Origin: Rhizobiales bacterium NRL2
GTDB lineage: Bacteria > Pseudomonadota > Alphaproteobacteria > Minwuiales > Minwuiaceae
DNA: 64,000 nucleotides
Direction of reading: 5' to 3'
Assembly: GCA_001664005.1 (NCBI GenBank)
Contig: CP016093.1
Location: 1,867,001 to 1,931,000, forward strand
The notes beneath the pieces are model-generated. The model searched no databases. It was not told the DNA's origin and worked only from the letters and a program-made list of their open reading frames with translations. The translations under genes and the position numbers were made by a program. Below, piece after piece: positions 38,962 through 48,100 of this stretch (positions are counted from its first letter, which is position 1; each line of letters starts with the position of its first letter).

Positions 38962-39534
38962 TCAGGGGCGCATGTGAATGGAGCCCGCGACCCGGACAGA
39001 TCCGTCTTCGGCGACGTCCAGCACGAGCAGTTCGCCCGAGGCGACGCCGCGTCCGGCAAGCGCCGAGATATTGACCTGATGCGTCACCAGCATCAGCCGC
39101 TCGCCGCCGTCATGGGCGCGGAGCAGTTCCTGAACCTCGGCGGTCTGGATCTCGCGCGTCGAGCGGTCCCGGAAGAAGGAATTGAGCGCCGGAAAGCCCT
39201 CGGGCTCGCCCAGATCCAGCAGCCGCGCGGTCTCCCGGCAGCGGCACCACTGGCTGGTCAGCACGCGGGTGAACTCGATGCCGCGATCCCGGATTGCGGC
39301 GCCGATCGCGCGCGCCTGGTCACGGCCTTCTGCATCCAGATTGCGCTGGGTCGCGCAGTCGCCGATCTCGAAATCCGCTGGGTCGCCATATCCCGGCGCA
39401 ATGGCGTGGCGCATGATGGCGATGGCGCCGGGCTTCGCCAGCGCGGCCCAGGCGGCTTCGTCGGCGCGCGGCTGGCCGCCGGCGGCGCCCACCACGGCGA
39501 TCACGGCGAGCGCGAGAAGGAGTCGGATGAACAT
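38962..39534 (-). CDS. Exported histidine phosphatase (SixA/phosphoglycerate mutase-like)
   Basis: A 190-residue protein with an N-terminal signal peptide (MFIRLLLALAVIAVVGAAGG, cleavage probably near ADEA). The histidine-phosphatase fold shows the catalytic His in AIMRHAIAPG (RHA instead of RHG), Arg in RVLTSQWCRCRETARLL, and the second His in LMLVTHQVNISAL. It should act in the periplasm on a small phosphoester. The start at 39534 has an AGGAGAG site; much longer reading upstream overlaps the divergent carbonic anhydrase and is rejected. It lies in the same direction as the Gfo/Idh gene, 51 bp away. Confidence 0.88.
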   Translation of the reverse strand: MFIRLLLALAVIAVVGAAGGQPRADEAAWAALAKPGAIAIMRHAIAPGYGDPADFEIGDCATQRNLDAEGRDQARAIGAAIRDRGIEFTRVLTSQWCRCRETARLLDLGEPEGFPALNSFFRDRSTREIQTAEVQELLRAHDGGERLMLVTHQVNISALAGRGVASGELLVLDVAEDGSVRVAGSIHMRP

Positions 39535-39639
39535 GATATCTCTCCTGCTGGATTTCCGTCCGCGGCCTGATATTTCAGGGGTGCTGCGAGCGGGGGACGC
39601 TGCTATCTGTCCTCCGGTACGATTGACGGGAGGGAATGG

Positions 39640-40254
39640 ATGAACGCCAAGACACCGCAGGACCTTCTGGCCGAGAACGTGCGCTGGGCGGAAAACCGCG
39701 TCGCCAGCGATCCGGAGTACTTCCAGCGGCTTTCGGCGCTGCAGTCGCCGGATTTCCTCTGGATTGGCTGTTCCGACAGCCGCGTGCCGGCCAATGTGAT
39801 CACCGGTCTGGAGCCCGGCGAGGTGTTCGTCCATCGCAATGTCGCCAACATCGTCTACGCCGCCGACCTCAACTGCATGTCCGTGGTCAAGTTCGCCGTC
39901 GACGGACTGAAAGTGAAGCACATCATCGTCTGCGGCCACTACGGCTGCGGCGGGGTCCGTGCGGTGCTGGAGAATTCCCAGGAGGGCCTGGTGGACCACT
40001 GGCTGGCGCCGGTCCACAATCTGCACCGCCGCTACCGGCGGGAACTGGCGACGCTGGAGACGCTGGACGCGCAGATCGACCGGGTCTGCGAGCTCAACGT
40101 CATCGCCCAGGTCGACGCGCTCTGCCATTCGCCCATCGTGGTCGAAGCGTGGGAGCGGGGGCAGGAACTGGCCGTGCATGGCTGGATCTATCGCCTGAGC
40201 GATGGCCGGCTGCGCGACCTGAAATGCGGCCGGGCCGGACTGCTGGCGGAGTAG
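39640..40254 (+). CDS. can: Beta-class carbonic anhydrase
   Basis: A 204-residue zinc enzyme interconverting CO2 and bicarbonate. Zinc ligands and the catalytic dyad are visible: Cys44, Asp46 and Arg48 in WIGCSDSRVPA, then His100 and Cys103 in VCGHYGCGGV. VFVHRNVANIV is the conserved substrate-pocket segment. There is no signal peptide, so it is cytoplasmic, probably supplying bicarbonate to carboxylases. The ATG at 39640 follows GGGAGGGA. It is divergent from the histidine phosphatase gene. Confidence 0.96.
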   Translation: MNAKTPQDLLAENVRWAENRVASDPEYFQRLSALQSPDFLWIGCSDSRVPANVITGLEPGEVFVHRNVANIVYAADLNCMSVVKFAVDGLKVKHIIVCGHYGCGGVRAVLENSQEGLVDHWLAPVHNLHRRYRRELATLETLDAQIDRVCELNVIAQVDALCHSPIVVEAWERGQELAVHGWIYRLSDGRLRDLKCGRAGLLAE

Positions 40255-40325
40255 GGCGCCGACGACTGACGAAGGACGGCCTGCGGCCGTCCGTTTGCCG
40301 AGAAGACCATGGGGAGGGTCGGAAC

Positions 40326-41132
40326 ATGCAACAGGCCAGGGACTTCCGAGACGAGAGCGATCAGCTTCATGCGCTGATCGAGCCCCTGAATGACGAGCGG
40401 ATGGCGACGGTGACGGCCTTCAAGGGCTGGACCATCAACAACGTCATCGCGCATCTGCACACCTGGAACCACGGGGCGGACCTGTCGCTCAGCGATCCGG
40501 AGAAGTTCCGCGAGTTCTTCGAACGGCTGGTGGCGCACCGCGACGCCGGCGGCCTGGTGATCGACTTCGAGAAGGCGTTCTGCGAGGGCGCGGAGGGCCG
40601 GGATCTGGTCCGCATGTGGCACGACTACTACGGCCCCATGAGCGAGCGCTTCGCCGAGGCCGATCCCTCGGCCCGCGTGCCTTGGGCGGGTCCGTCGATG
40701 AGCGTGCGCTCGTCGATCTCCGCCCGGCTGATGGAGACCTGGGCCCACGGCCAGGAAGTGTTCGACGTGCTCGGTGTGGTGCGGAAGAACGCCGACCGGA
40801 TCCGCAATATCGTGATCCTGGGCGTGAATACCTATGGCTGGACCTTCCACGTCCGCGGCGAGACGCCGCCCGAGCCCATGCCGCATCTCCGGCTCACCGC
40901 GCCGTCAGGCGAGATATGGGAATATGGCGACCCGAGTTCTGCGGAACTGATCGAAGGCCTGGCCGAGGAGTTCTGCCAGGTCGTCACCCAGGTGCGGAAC
41001 ATCGCCGACACCTCGCTGAAGGTGACGGGGCCGAACGCCACCGAGTGGATGGCCAAGGCCCAGTGCTTCGCCGGCGCGCCGAACGACCCGCCCGCGCCGG
41101 GCACCCGGCGGACGCTGACCAGGGCCGCGTGA
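40326..41132 (+). CDS. TIGR03084-like metal-binding protein (maleylpyruvate-isomerase/DinB superfamily)
   Basis: A 268-residue protein with the four-helix DinB-like fold of mycothiol-dependent maleylpyruvate isomerases. Candidate metal-binding His residues are in VIAHLHTWNHGAD (about 41-47) and METWAHGQEVFDVLG (about 140). The C-terminal half includes YGWTFHVRGETPP and LRLTAPSGEIWEYG, typical of the TIGR03084 group. Function is unknown; a thiol- or CoA-linked isomerisation or transfer is possible. The ATG at 40326 has GGGGAGGG upstream. A 17-bp direct repeat covers its stop codon. Confidence 0.75.
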   Translation: MQQARDFRDESDQLHALIEPLNDERMATVTAFKGWTINNVIAHLHTWNHGADLSLSDPEKFREFFERLVAHRDAGGLVIDFEKAFCEGAEGRDLVRMWHDYYGPMSERFAEADPSARVPWAGPSMSVRSSISARLMETWAHGQEVFDVLGVVRKNADRIRNIVILGVNTYGWTFHVRGETPPEPMPHLRLTAPSGEIWEYGDPSSAELIEGLAEEFCQVVTQVRNIADTSLKVTGPNATEWMAKAQCFAGAPNDPPAPGTRRTLTRAA

Positions 41133-41155
41133 GGGGCAGGGCCGCGTGAGGGGCC
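41122..41155. repeat. 17-bp tandem duplication over a stop codon
   Basis: GGGCCGCGTGAGGGGC occurs at 41122 and again 17 bases later at 41139. The first copy contains the stop codon of the preceding gene. Confidence 0.8.
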
Positions 41156-41171
41156 GCCCGACCGAGAGACT

Positions 41172-41198
41172 GCGTCCCGGGGGCAAGCCCCGGGACGC
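41172..41198. terminator. Bidirectional terminator-like hairpin
   Basis: A perfect 11-bp stem GCGTCCCGGGG / CCCCGGGACGC with loop GCAAG lies between two convergent genes. There is no T-run on either side, so its strength as an intrinsic terminator is uncertain. Confidence 0.6.
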
Positions 41199-41210
41199 CG
41201 GTGAGTTGCT

Positions 41211-41633
41211 TCAGCCTTCCAGCCGCGCGGTGGCGTTGCCGGTGATGACCGTCTGACCCTTCTGGTTGGTGGTCTCGATCGTGACATCGGCCACCGTCTC
41301 GCCGTTCTCCTCGCGGATGTCGGCGACGGTCGCCTTCGCCTTCAGCGAGTCGCCCGGCCAGACCTGATTGGTGAAGCGCACGCCGTATTTCTTGACGTTG
41401 GCGACGCCGAACATGTCGGTGACGATGCGTCCGGTCATGCCCATGGTCAGCATGCCGTGCGCGAAGACGCCCGGATAGCCCGCCGCCTCGCGCGTGTAGA
41501 CGTCATCGGTGTGCAGCGGGTTGTAGTCGCCCGACGCGCCCGAATACATCACCAGCTGGGTGCGCTTGAGATCGTCGACCAGCTCCATTTCGCGCGTATC
41601 GCCGACCTTGATGTCGCTTTTCTTCACTGCCAT
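41211..41633 (-). CDS. MaoC-like hot-dog dehydratase subunit
   Basis: A 140-residue single hot-dog protein. The hydratase motif DYNPLHTDD (Asp-x4-His) near residues 36-44 and FAHGMLTMGMTGRIV identify it as MaoC-like, acting on (R)-3-hydroxyacyl-CoA or related thioesters. The ATG follows GAGGGAGA. It lies 13 bp downstream of a second hot-dog gene; in related bacteria such pairs form one heterodimeric enoyl-CoA hydratase or 3-hydroxyacyl dehydratase, like mycobacterial HadAB. Confidence 0.88.
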   Translation of the reverse strand: MAVKKSDIKVGDTREMELVDDLKRTQLVMYSGASGDYNPLHTDDVYTREAAGYPGVFAHGMLTMGMTGRIVTDMFGVANVKKYGVRFTNQVWPGDSLKAKATVADIREENGETVADVTIETTNQKGQTVITGNATARLEG

Positions 41634-41646
41634 CGAATTGTCTCCC

Positions 41647-42138
41647 TCAACCCTGTGCGACCGGGCGCTCGGTCTTCACGCCAACGCTGCGGGCGCGGAC
41701 GACCAGTTCGCCCTTCTGGTCGCGATATTCCGTGATCCGCTCGGAGAACATCAGCTTGCCGGCGCGCTTGCTCTCCTTCTCCCAGGTTTCGCCGTCGTGG
41801 ACGGTCACGGTCAGCACGTCGCCGGGCCGCAGCGGGCGCATGTACTCGAAGTGCTGCTCCGCATGCAGCCCGCCCGAGGAAGACGGCTTGCCCTCGATGC
41901 CGCTCGGGTTCTTGCCGGAGCCGAACCACGGCTTGCCCGGCTGCAGACGCAGGTAGTAGTCGGGGTCGAACTGCGCGACCGACTGCGGGAAGGTCAGCGG
42001 TGCGACGATGCCCCCGGCCTCCGTCTTCTTCGCCGCCTCGGCGTCGACATGTTCCGGCGAATAATCCCCGATCGAGCGCGCGAACATCAGGATGTGCGTC
42101 GCCTCGACGGGGAAGGTGATCTTCTTATCGTCTGACAA
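41647..42138 (-). CDS. FAS1/MaoC N-terminal-like dehydratase subunit
   Basis: A 163-residue hot-dog protein, partner of the MaoC gene downstream. It contains ILMFARSIGDYSPEHVDAEA near the start and GGLHAEQHFEYMRPLRPGDV in the middle, as in the N-terminal half of double hot-dog dehydratases. The start is a TTG at 42138 preceded by GGAGGAGAG with ideal spacing; the frame upstream of it is not credible protein. It probably forms a heterodimer with the downstream subunit; the substrate acyl-CoA is unknown. Confidence 0.8.
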   Translation of the reverse strand: MSDDKKITFPVEATHILMFARSIGDYSPEHVDAEAAKKTEAGGIVAPLTFPQSVAQFDPDYYLRLQPGKPWFGSGKNPSGIEGKPSSSGGLHAEQHFEYMRPLRPGDVLTVTVHDGETWEKESKRAGKLMFSERITEYRDQKGELVVRARSVGVKTERPVAQG

Positions 42139-42421
42139 GGCTCTCTCCTCCCATCTGAACCAGCCGTAATTGACGCCAAAAACGCGGTGCTTGTCACCCC
42201 CTCCGGCGCGCGGCGCGCATCTGCCGCGACTGGTCTGCACATCCCATGACCAGATGCCTGCCCGACAAGTGATACATCTGCTCATTCTCTGGCCCGTTCG
42301 ATGAAACACTTGACTCTCCGGGCGTTTCCCACGGACGATTTTTCTGCAGCGTGAGAAAAGCGAAGGGCCGGTGGCCCGGACATCTTGGCGCCACACAGAC
42401 GGATTGGCTTGGGAGGGGACC

Positions 42422-44038
42422 TTGGGCTGGCTGGTCGGAATCATCCTGGCGATCGTCGTCCTGATCGTCGCGATCCTCTTCCTGAACCGCTTCTACAAGA
42501 AGGGCAGCCGCGACGTCGCGCTGATCCGGACCGGCTTCGGCGGTCAGCGGATCGTGATGGAGCGGGGCTGCATCGCCCTGCCGATCGTCCACCGCGTCTC
42601 CGAAGTCAACATGAAGACGACGCGGCTGGAAATCGAACGCAAGGGCGAGCGGTCGATCATCACCAAGGACCGTCTGCGCGTCGACGCGGCGGCCGAATTC
42701 TATGTGCGGGTGAACCCGTCCGGGGAGGGCGTGACCACGGCTGCACAGGCTCTGGCGGGCAAGTCCTTCCGTGCAGCCGACCTGGCCGAGACGCTGGAGG
42801 GCAAGCTGGTCGACGCCATGCTCTCGGTGGCGGCGCACTACACCATGGACGAATTGCAGGACCGGCGCGGCGAATATGTGCGCGAGGTGTCCGAGGCCCT
42901 GTCACCGACGCTGGCGCTGAACGGCCTGCTGCTGGAGAACGTGGCCCTGACCCGTCTCGACCAGACGCCGTTCGCTTCGCTGGACGAGAACAACGCCTTC
43001 AACGCCATCGGCATGCGCCGTCTTTCGGAGATCATCGCGACCTCCCGCAAGGAGCGGGCGCAGATCGATGCGGAAGCCGATGTCGCCGTGCGGCAGAGCC
43101 AGCTGGAGGCGACGAAGCGGCGCTATGTGATCGAGCAGGAATCCGAACTGGCCCACCAGGCGCAGCAGCAGGAGATCGAAAGCCGGCGCGCGGCAAGCCA
43201 GGCCGAGATCGCCGAGCAGCAGGCGCTGGCCGAGCGCCGCCGCGAAGCCGCCCGCATCGAGCGGGACCGGGAGGTGAAGTCCGCGGAGATCAAGCGCGAT
43301 CAGGACGTCCGTCGCATGGAGGTCGAGGCGGAGATGAGCACCCGGACCGCGCGCCACGAGCGCGAGGTCGCGCTGGCTGCGAAGCGGATCGATGAGGCCA
43401 GGGCGCATGCCGCCGCGCTGCTGGAGGAGGCCAAGCGCGTGGAGGCCGATGCCGGCGTCGAGACCGCCCGTGTGATCGCGGAAGCCGAACGGCAGAGGCG
43501 CCTGGCGACGATCCGTGCCCTGGAGGAAGCCGAGGTCGACGACACCCGGGTGAAGAGCGAGACCGAAACCATCCTCGCCATGGCCAGGGCGAAGGGCGAG
43601 GCGACCGACATCGAGGCGACGTCGAACCGGATCGCGATGCTGGCCGAGGCCGAGGGCCGGAAGGCGCTGGTCAACGCGGAGAACGACCAGAGCGAGAACC
43701 TGATGCGCCTGAAGCTGGACATGGCGCGGATCGAGGCGTTGCCGGAGGTCGTGTCTCGCATGACCAAGCCGGCGGAGAAGATCGATTCCATCCGTATCAA
43801 CCACATTTCCGGCTTCACCGGCGCCGGCGGCGGAAAGGGCGACGGGACGGCCGGCGGCGAGGGGGCAGCGTTCAATCAGGTGGTCGACAGCGTGCTGTCC
43901 ATGGCCCTGCAACTGCCCGCCATCCGCAAGCTCGGCGAGGACATCGGCATGAATGTCGGCGACGGCCTGAGAGGGCTTTCGGCGACGATCGGCGGCGACG
44001 AGCGGCCGGCGCCGGGCCGTCCGGCCGACGACGAATGA
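42422..44038 (+). CDS. Flotillin/YqiK-like SPFH membrane protein
   Basis: A 538-residue flotillin-like scaffold. One membrane segment at the N-terminus (LVGIILAIVVLIVAILFL) precedes an SPFH/band 7 domain (about 30-210, with RVDAAAEFYVRVNPSGEGV). A long Glu/Ala/Arg coiled coil (about 215-430) is typical of flotillin oligomers, and a Gly-rich linker and short C-terminal helix follow. It is expected to organise membrane microdomains. The TTG at 42422 has GGGAGGGG just upstream; the open frame 17 codons further up lacks a site and would put charged residues before the membrane segment. It precedes the amide transporter operon by 65 bp, so it may be co-transcribed. Confidence 0.85.
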   Translation: MGWLVGIILAIVVLIVAILFLNRFYKKGSRDVALIRTGFGGQRIVMERGCIALPIVHRVSEVNMKTTRLEIERKGERSIITKDRLRVDAAAEFYVRVNPSGEGVTTAAQALAGKSFRAADLAETLEGKLVDAMLSVAAHYTMDELQDRRGEYVREVSEALSPTLALNGLLLENVALTRLDQTPFASLDENNAFNAIGMRRLSEIIATSRKERAQIDAEADVAVRQSQLEATKRRYVIEQESELAHQAQQQEIESRRAASQAEIAEQQALAERRREAARIERDREVKSAEIKRDQDVRRMEVEAEMSTRTARHEREVALAAKRIDEARAHAAALLEEAKRVEADAGVETARVIAEAERQRRLATIRALEEAEVDDTRVKSETETILAMARAKGEATDIEATSNRIAMLAEAEGRKALVNAENDQSENLMRLKLDMARIEALPEVVSRMTKPAEKIDSIRINHISGFTGAGGGKGDGTAGGEGAAFNQVVDSVLSMALQLPAIRKLGEDIGMNVGDGLRGLSATIGGDERPAPGRPADDE

Positions 44039-44103
44039 GCCATCTGCCCGGGCGATCCGGGCGTACCGGGCCCGTTCCGGGTCCAAGGACAGGGAGCAGC
44101 AAC

Positions 44104-45360
44104 ATGAAGGCGACGCGCAGAACCTTTCTCAAGGGCACCGCCGCGACCGCGGCGGCGCTGGCGGCCCCGGCGATCATCGGGCGGGCGCACGCGGCCGATC
44201 CGATCAAGCTGGTCAGCATCCTGGATCAGTCCGGCGGTCTCGACATCTATGGCCGGCCGATGGTCAGCGCCAGCGAGATGGCCGTGGCCGAGATCAACGA
44301 GGCCGGCGGCCTGCTCGGGCGGCCGGTCGAACTGACGATGTACGACCCGCAGTCGACCATTCAGCTCTACACCCAGTACGCGACCCAGGCGGCGGCCTCT
44401 GACCGCGCCGACGTGGTCCATGCGGGCATCACCTCGGCCTCCCGCGAGGCTATCCGGCCGACGCTCAGCCGTTTCAACGTGCTCTATTTCTACAACGTCC
44501 AGTACGAGGGCGGGGTCTGCGACAAGAACACCTTCTGCACTGGCTCCACGCCGGCGCATACGGTCGAGAAGCTGGTGCCGCACGTGATGAACAAGTGGGG
44601 CAAGAAGGTCTACATCGTGGCCGCCGACTACAACTACGGCCAGATCATCGCCGACTGGGTGCAGAAGTACGTCGCCGAGCAGGGCGGCGAGACGGTGGCC
44701 ACCGAGTTCTTCCCGCTGGACGTCACCAACTTCGGACCCACCATCCAGAAGATCCAGGCGGCCAAGCCCGACATGGTCTGGTCGGCGCTGGTCGGCGGCG
44801 CGCACATCTCCTTCTACCGCCAGTACGCGGCCGCCGGCATGAAGGGCAGCATCCCGGTCGCCTCCACGACCTTCGGTCTGGGCAACGAGCACCAGTCGAT
44901 CTCGGCGGAGGAAGGCAACGGCATGCTGACCTCCTACACCTATTACGAGGAGATCGACACGCCGCGGAACCAGGCCTTCGTCAAGCGCTTCAAGGATCAG
45001 TACGGCGGCGCCGACGCGCCGTATCTGAACGAACTGGCCGTTCGCTCCTACGAGGGCATCCACCTCTGGGCGGAAGGCGTGAAGGCGGCCGGCACGCTGG
45101 ACCGCATGGCGGTGATCGAGGCGCTGGAAGGCAATGTCACTTTCGACGGGCCGTCTGGCGTCATTTCCATCGAGCCGACCTCCCACCATGCGACGCTCAA
45201 CGCCTACATCGCCGAGGTGCAGGATCAGAAGTTCAACGTGCTGGAGAAGTTCCCGGAGCAGAAGCCGACCGACACCATGCAGGTCTGCAACCTGATCGAG
45301 AACCCGAACCAGTCCGCCTTCCTGTTCGAGAACGGCCTGGAGGCGGCGGGCATCAAGTAG
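44104..45360 (+). CDS. ABC transporter substrate-binding protein, urea/short-chain-amide type
   Basis: A 418-residue periplasmic binding protein (type I fold, Peripla_BP_5/6). The N-terminus has a twin-arginine-type signal: RRTFLKG followed by a hydrophobic Ala run ending AHAADPIKL. Segments such as VSILDQSGGLDIYGRPMVSA, VHAGITSASREAIRPTLSRF and YNVQYEGGVCDKNTFCTG resemble UrtA/FmdD/AmiC-type urea and amide binders more than LivJ. The ATG at 44104 gives a normal signal peptide. It is the first gene of a five-component transport and hydrolysis operon whose last transporter gene carries an amidase, which supports an amide ligand. Confidence 0.88.
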   Translation: MKATRRTFLKGTAATAAALAAPAIIGRAHAADPIKLVSILDQSGGLDIYGRPMVSASEMAVAEINEAGGLLGRPVELTMYDPQSTIQLYTQYATQAAASDRADVVHAGITSASREAIRPTLSRFNVLYFYNVQYEGGVCDKNTFCTGSTPAHTVEKLVPHVMNKWGKKVYIVAADYNYGQIIADWVQKYVAEQGGETVATEFFPLDVTNFGPTIQKIQAAKPDMVWSALVGGAHISFYRQYAAAGMKGSIPVASTTFGLGNEHQSISAEEGNGMLTSYTYYEEIDTPRNQAFVKRFKDQYGGADAPYLNELAVRSYEGIHLWAEGVKAAGTLDRMAVIEALEGNVTFDGPSGVISIEPTSHHATLNAYIAEVQDQKFNVLEKFPEQKPTDTMQVCNLIENPNQSAFLFENGLEAAGIK

Positions 45361-45445
45361 TCCGCGATCCGGCGGCCGGGCGCCCTGGCGGGGTCCGGCC
45401 GCTTCCACCGCCTCTCGCGCCGCCTCGAACAAGGAACGCCGAAAC

Positions 45446-46315
45446 TTGGACCTCTACGCCGCTCTGGCCCTGCAGATCGTCTATGGCGTCGCCAACCTCG
45501 TGCTGATCTCGCTGGGGCTGGCGATCATCTTCGGCATGATGCGGGTCATCAACCTGGCCCATGGCGAGTTCCTCATGCTGGGCGGCTACACGGTGGTCAT
45601 CTCCACCAATGCCGGCGTCAACATCTGGATCGCGATGCTGATCCTGGCGCCGCTGGTGGTGGGGATCATCGGCCTCGTCGTGGAGCGGCTGATGATCCGC
45701 TTCCTCTATGGACGCATGGTCGACACCCTGCTGGCGACATGGGGTCTGTCGCTGGTGCTGATCGGTCTGATCACCACCATCTTCGGGGCCCAGACGGCGA
45801 CCACCATCTCGCCGCCGATCGGCGCGGTCCGGATCGGCGGTTTCACCTCCTCGGGATACGAGATCTTCCTTATCGCAATGACGGCCCTGCTCTCGATCGC
45901 CGTCTACGCCGTGCTCCGCTACACCAAGCTCGGCCTGCTGGCCCGCGGCACCATGCAGGGGGCGGAGATCGCCTCGGCGCTGGGCGTCTCGACGGGACGG
46001 ATCTACGCCGTCACCTTCGGCCTGGGCGCGGCCGTGTCGGGCCTGGCCGGCGGTCTGCTGGCGCCGGTCACGGGCGTGCTGCCGACCATCGGAGCCACCT
46101 ACATCGCCAAGGCTTTCATCACGGTGATTTCCGGCGGTGCGGCGATCCTGTCCGGCACGCTTTCGGCCTCGGCCCTGCTGGGCAGCGTCAACTCGGTTCT
46201 GAGTTACGTCACAGGCCCCACCATCGGCGAGGTGGGACTGCTGGTGGTCGCCATCGTCCTGCTCAGGCTCATGCCCCAGGGCATCACCTCCAAGTTCTTC
46301 CGGAAAAGCCTGTGA
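45446..46315 (+). CDS. Branched-chain/urea-type ABC transporter permease (LivH/UrtB-like)
   Basis: A 289-residue inner-membrane permease with about eight hydrophobic helices. Family features include MMRVINLAHGEFLMLGGYTV near residue 33 and SALGVSTGRIYAVTFGLGAA near 180, the EAA-like loop contacting the ATPases. The start is a TTG at 45446 with AAGGAA eight bases upstream. It overlaps the next permease by four bases (GTGA). It should form the channel with the next permease for the substrate delivered by the binding protein. Confidence 0.9.
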   Translation: MDLYAALALQIVYGVANLVLISLGLAIIFGMMRVINLAHGEFLMLGGYTVVISTNAGVNIWIAMLILAPLVVGIIGLVVERLMIRFLYGRMVDTLLATWGLSLVLIGLITTIFGAQTATTISPPIGAVRIGGFTSSGYEIFLIAMTALLSIAVYAVLRYTKLGLLARGTMQGAEIASALGVSTGRIYAVTFGLGAAVSGLAGGLLAPVTGVLPTIGATYIAKAFITVISGGAAILSGTLSASALLGSVNSVLSYVTGPTIGEVGLLVVAIVLLRLMPQGITSKFFRKSL

Positions 46316-47382
46316 GCCGCGCCCGGGAGAACCGCTGGCTGACCATCACCGGCGTCCTGGCCGTGATCTTCCTGCTGGGCGCGCCGCAGGTGCTGGAACT
46401 GTTCACCATCATCAACCTGACGACCGCCCTGGCGCTGGCGCTGCTGGCGCTCAGCCTCGGGCTGATCTGGGGCTTCGGCGGCATCCTGTGCTTCGGCCAG
46501 ACGACCTTCTTCGGCGTCGGCGCCTACGCCTATGTCGTCGCCGCGATCAATTTCGGCGGCACCAGCTGGGCCGTCGTCGTCGCCATCCTGGCCGCCGCCG
46601 CCTTCGCCGCGGTGCTGGGTTATTTCGTCTTCTACGGACGGGTCTCAGACGTCTATCTGGCGGTGATCACGCTGACGGTCACGCTGATCTTCTACAACCT
46701 CATGCGGCGGACCTCGGGACCGGAGTACAAGATCGGCGACGCCCTGCTGGGCGGTTTCAACGGCATCAACGCGCCGCCGCTCAACGTGCCGGGATACGCG
46801 AACTGGTTCCTGTTCCCGGAGGATGTCTTCTACGTCGCCATGGCGACCCTGATCGTTGCCTATTTCGGCTGCGTCTGGCTGACCCGGACCCATTTCGGCC
46901 GCGTCGCGGTGGCCATCCGCGAGAACGAGCTGCGCGCGGAACTGATCGGCTATGACATCCGCCTGAACAAGCTGGGTCTGTTCACCATCGGCGGCGGACT
47001 GGCCGGCGCGGCTGGCGTGCTGTTCGCCAATGGCGTGGGCCGCGTGACGCCGGACGTCTTCAACCTCTACAACGCCGCGCTGACCATCATCTGGGTGATC
47101 GTCGGCGGCCGCGGCACGCTGATCGGACCCATCCTCGGCGCGCTGGCGCTGTTCTATCTGACCAGCGGCCTGGGCCAGCAGAGCACGATCAACAACAACC
47201 TGATCCTGGGCGTCATCCTGGTCGTCTTCGTCCTGCTGGTCCCGCGGGGCATCGTACCCAGTGTGATCGAGTTCTGGGACGCGCGCACCGGCCGCCGTCG
47301 CGAGTTCTCGCGCCGTGGACGGCGCAGACCGCGCAGCCGCAAGCGCTCCGGCGCCTCGACGGAGGCCCATCATGAGGGATAG
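46312..47382 (+). CDS. Branched-chain/urea-type ABC transporter permease (LivM/UrtC-like)
   Basis: A 356-residue permease beginning at a GTG at 46312 that overlaps the previous stop (GTGA). It has about nine hydrophobic segments, GLIWGFGGILCFGQTTFFGV near the N-terminus, and the cytoplasmic coupling loop RVAVAIRENELRAELIGYDI typical of LivM/UrtC. The C-terminal ~35 residues are very Arg/Ser-rich, an unusual basic tail. The frame is open far upstream over the previous gene, which is overlap only. It pairs with the LivH-like permease. Confidence 0.88.
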   Translation: MSRARENRWLTITGVLAVIFLLGAPQVLELFTIINLTTALALALLALSLGLIWGFGGILCFGQTTFFGVGAYAYVVAAINFGGTSWAVVVAILAAAAFAAVLGYFVFYGRVSDVYLAVITLTVTLIFYNLMRRTSGPEYKIGDALLGGFNGINAPPLNVPGYANWFLFPEDVFYVAMATLIVAYFGCVWLTRTHFGRVAVAIRENELRAELIGYDIRLNKLGLFTIGGGLAGAAGVLFANGVGRVTPDVFNLYNAALTIIWVIVGGRGTLIGPILGALALFYLTSGLGQQSTINNNLILGVILVVFVLLVPRGIVPSVIEFWDARTGRRREFSRRGRRRPRSRKRSGASTEAHHEG

Positions 47383-48100
47383 GGGCGAGATCGTCGTCGA
47401 GACGCGCGGGCTGTCGGTGCACTTCGGCGGCGTCGTCGCCGTCGACCAGGTCGATTTCTCACTGAGGGAGCGGGAGCTTCGCTGCCTGATCGGGCCGAAC
47501 GGCGCCGGCAAGAGCACCTTCTTCAAGTGCCTGACCGGCCAGCTCGAACCCACCCATGGCGACGTCGTGATCCGCGATCTCAACGTGAAACGCGCCCACA
47601 GCCACGAGATCGCCGGCCTGGGCGTTGGCATCAAGACGCAGGTTCCGAACGTCTTCGAGGGACTGACAGTGCGCGAGAACATCTGGCTGTCGGCGCGCCG
47701 CTGGCACGACAGCCGCCGCGCCCGCGCTCTGGTGGAGGAGACGATCGAGCGCCTACGTCTGGGCGACATACGCAACGAACCGGTCAACGAGCTTTCCCAC
47801 GGGAAGCGCCAGTGGGTGGAACTCGGCATGGTCGTCGCCGCCGAACCCTGGCTGGTGCTGCTGGACGAGCCGGCGGCGGGCATGACCCACGAGGAAGTGG
47901 AACTGACCGCCGAACTGATCCGGGAGATCAACGAGACGGCCACCCTGATCGTCGTTGAACACGACATGCAGTTCATCCGCATGATCGCGGAGAAGGTCAC
48001 GGTCTTCCATCGCGGCGCGATCCTGATCGAGGACACCATGGACAGGGTCTCGGCCGATCCGACGGTCCGCGAGGTCTATCTGGGGCACAGGAAGCAATGA
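47372..48100 (+). CDS. ABC transporter ATPase, UrtD/LivG-like
   Basis: A 242-residue ATPase. Walker A is GPNGAGKS (about 44-51), the signature is the UrtD-like ELSHGKRQWVELGM in place of LSGGxxQ, Walker B is LVLLDEPAAGM, and the switch His is in IVVEHDMQFI. LSHG plus AGM places it closer to urea/amide transporter UrtD than to amino-acid LivG. The ATG at 47372 lies inside the end of the permease gene and has GGAGG upstream. It couples by an ATGA overlap to the fused ATPase-amidase. Confidence 0.92.
   Translation: MRDRGEIVVETRGLSVHFGGVVAVDQVDFSLRERELRCLIGPNGAGKSTFFKCLTGQLEPTHGDVVIRDLNVKRAHSHEIAGLGVGIKTQVPNVFEGLTVRENIWLSARRWHDSRRARALVEETIERLRLGDIRNEPVNELSHGKRQWVELGMVVAAEPWLVLLDEPAAGMTHEEVELTAELIREINETATLIVVEHDMQFIRMIAEKVTVFHRGAILIEDTMDRVSADPTVREVYLGHRKQ

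Noticed and set aside
38962-40179. Longer form of the histidine phosphatase gene reaching 40179
   Set aside because: The extension overlaps the carbonic anhydrase on the other strand and lacks family similarity; the ATG at 39534 gives a proper signal peptide with a good ribosome site.
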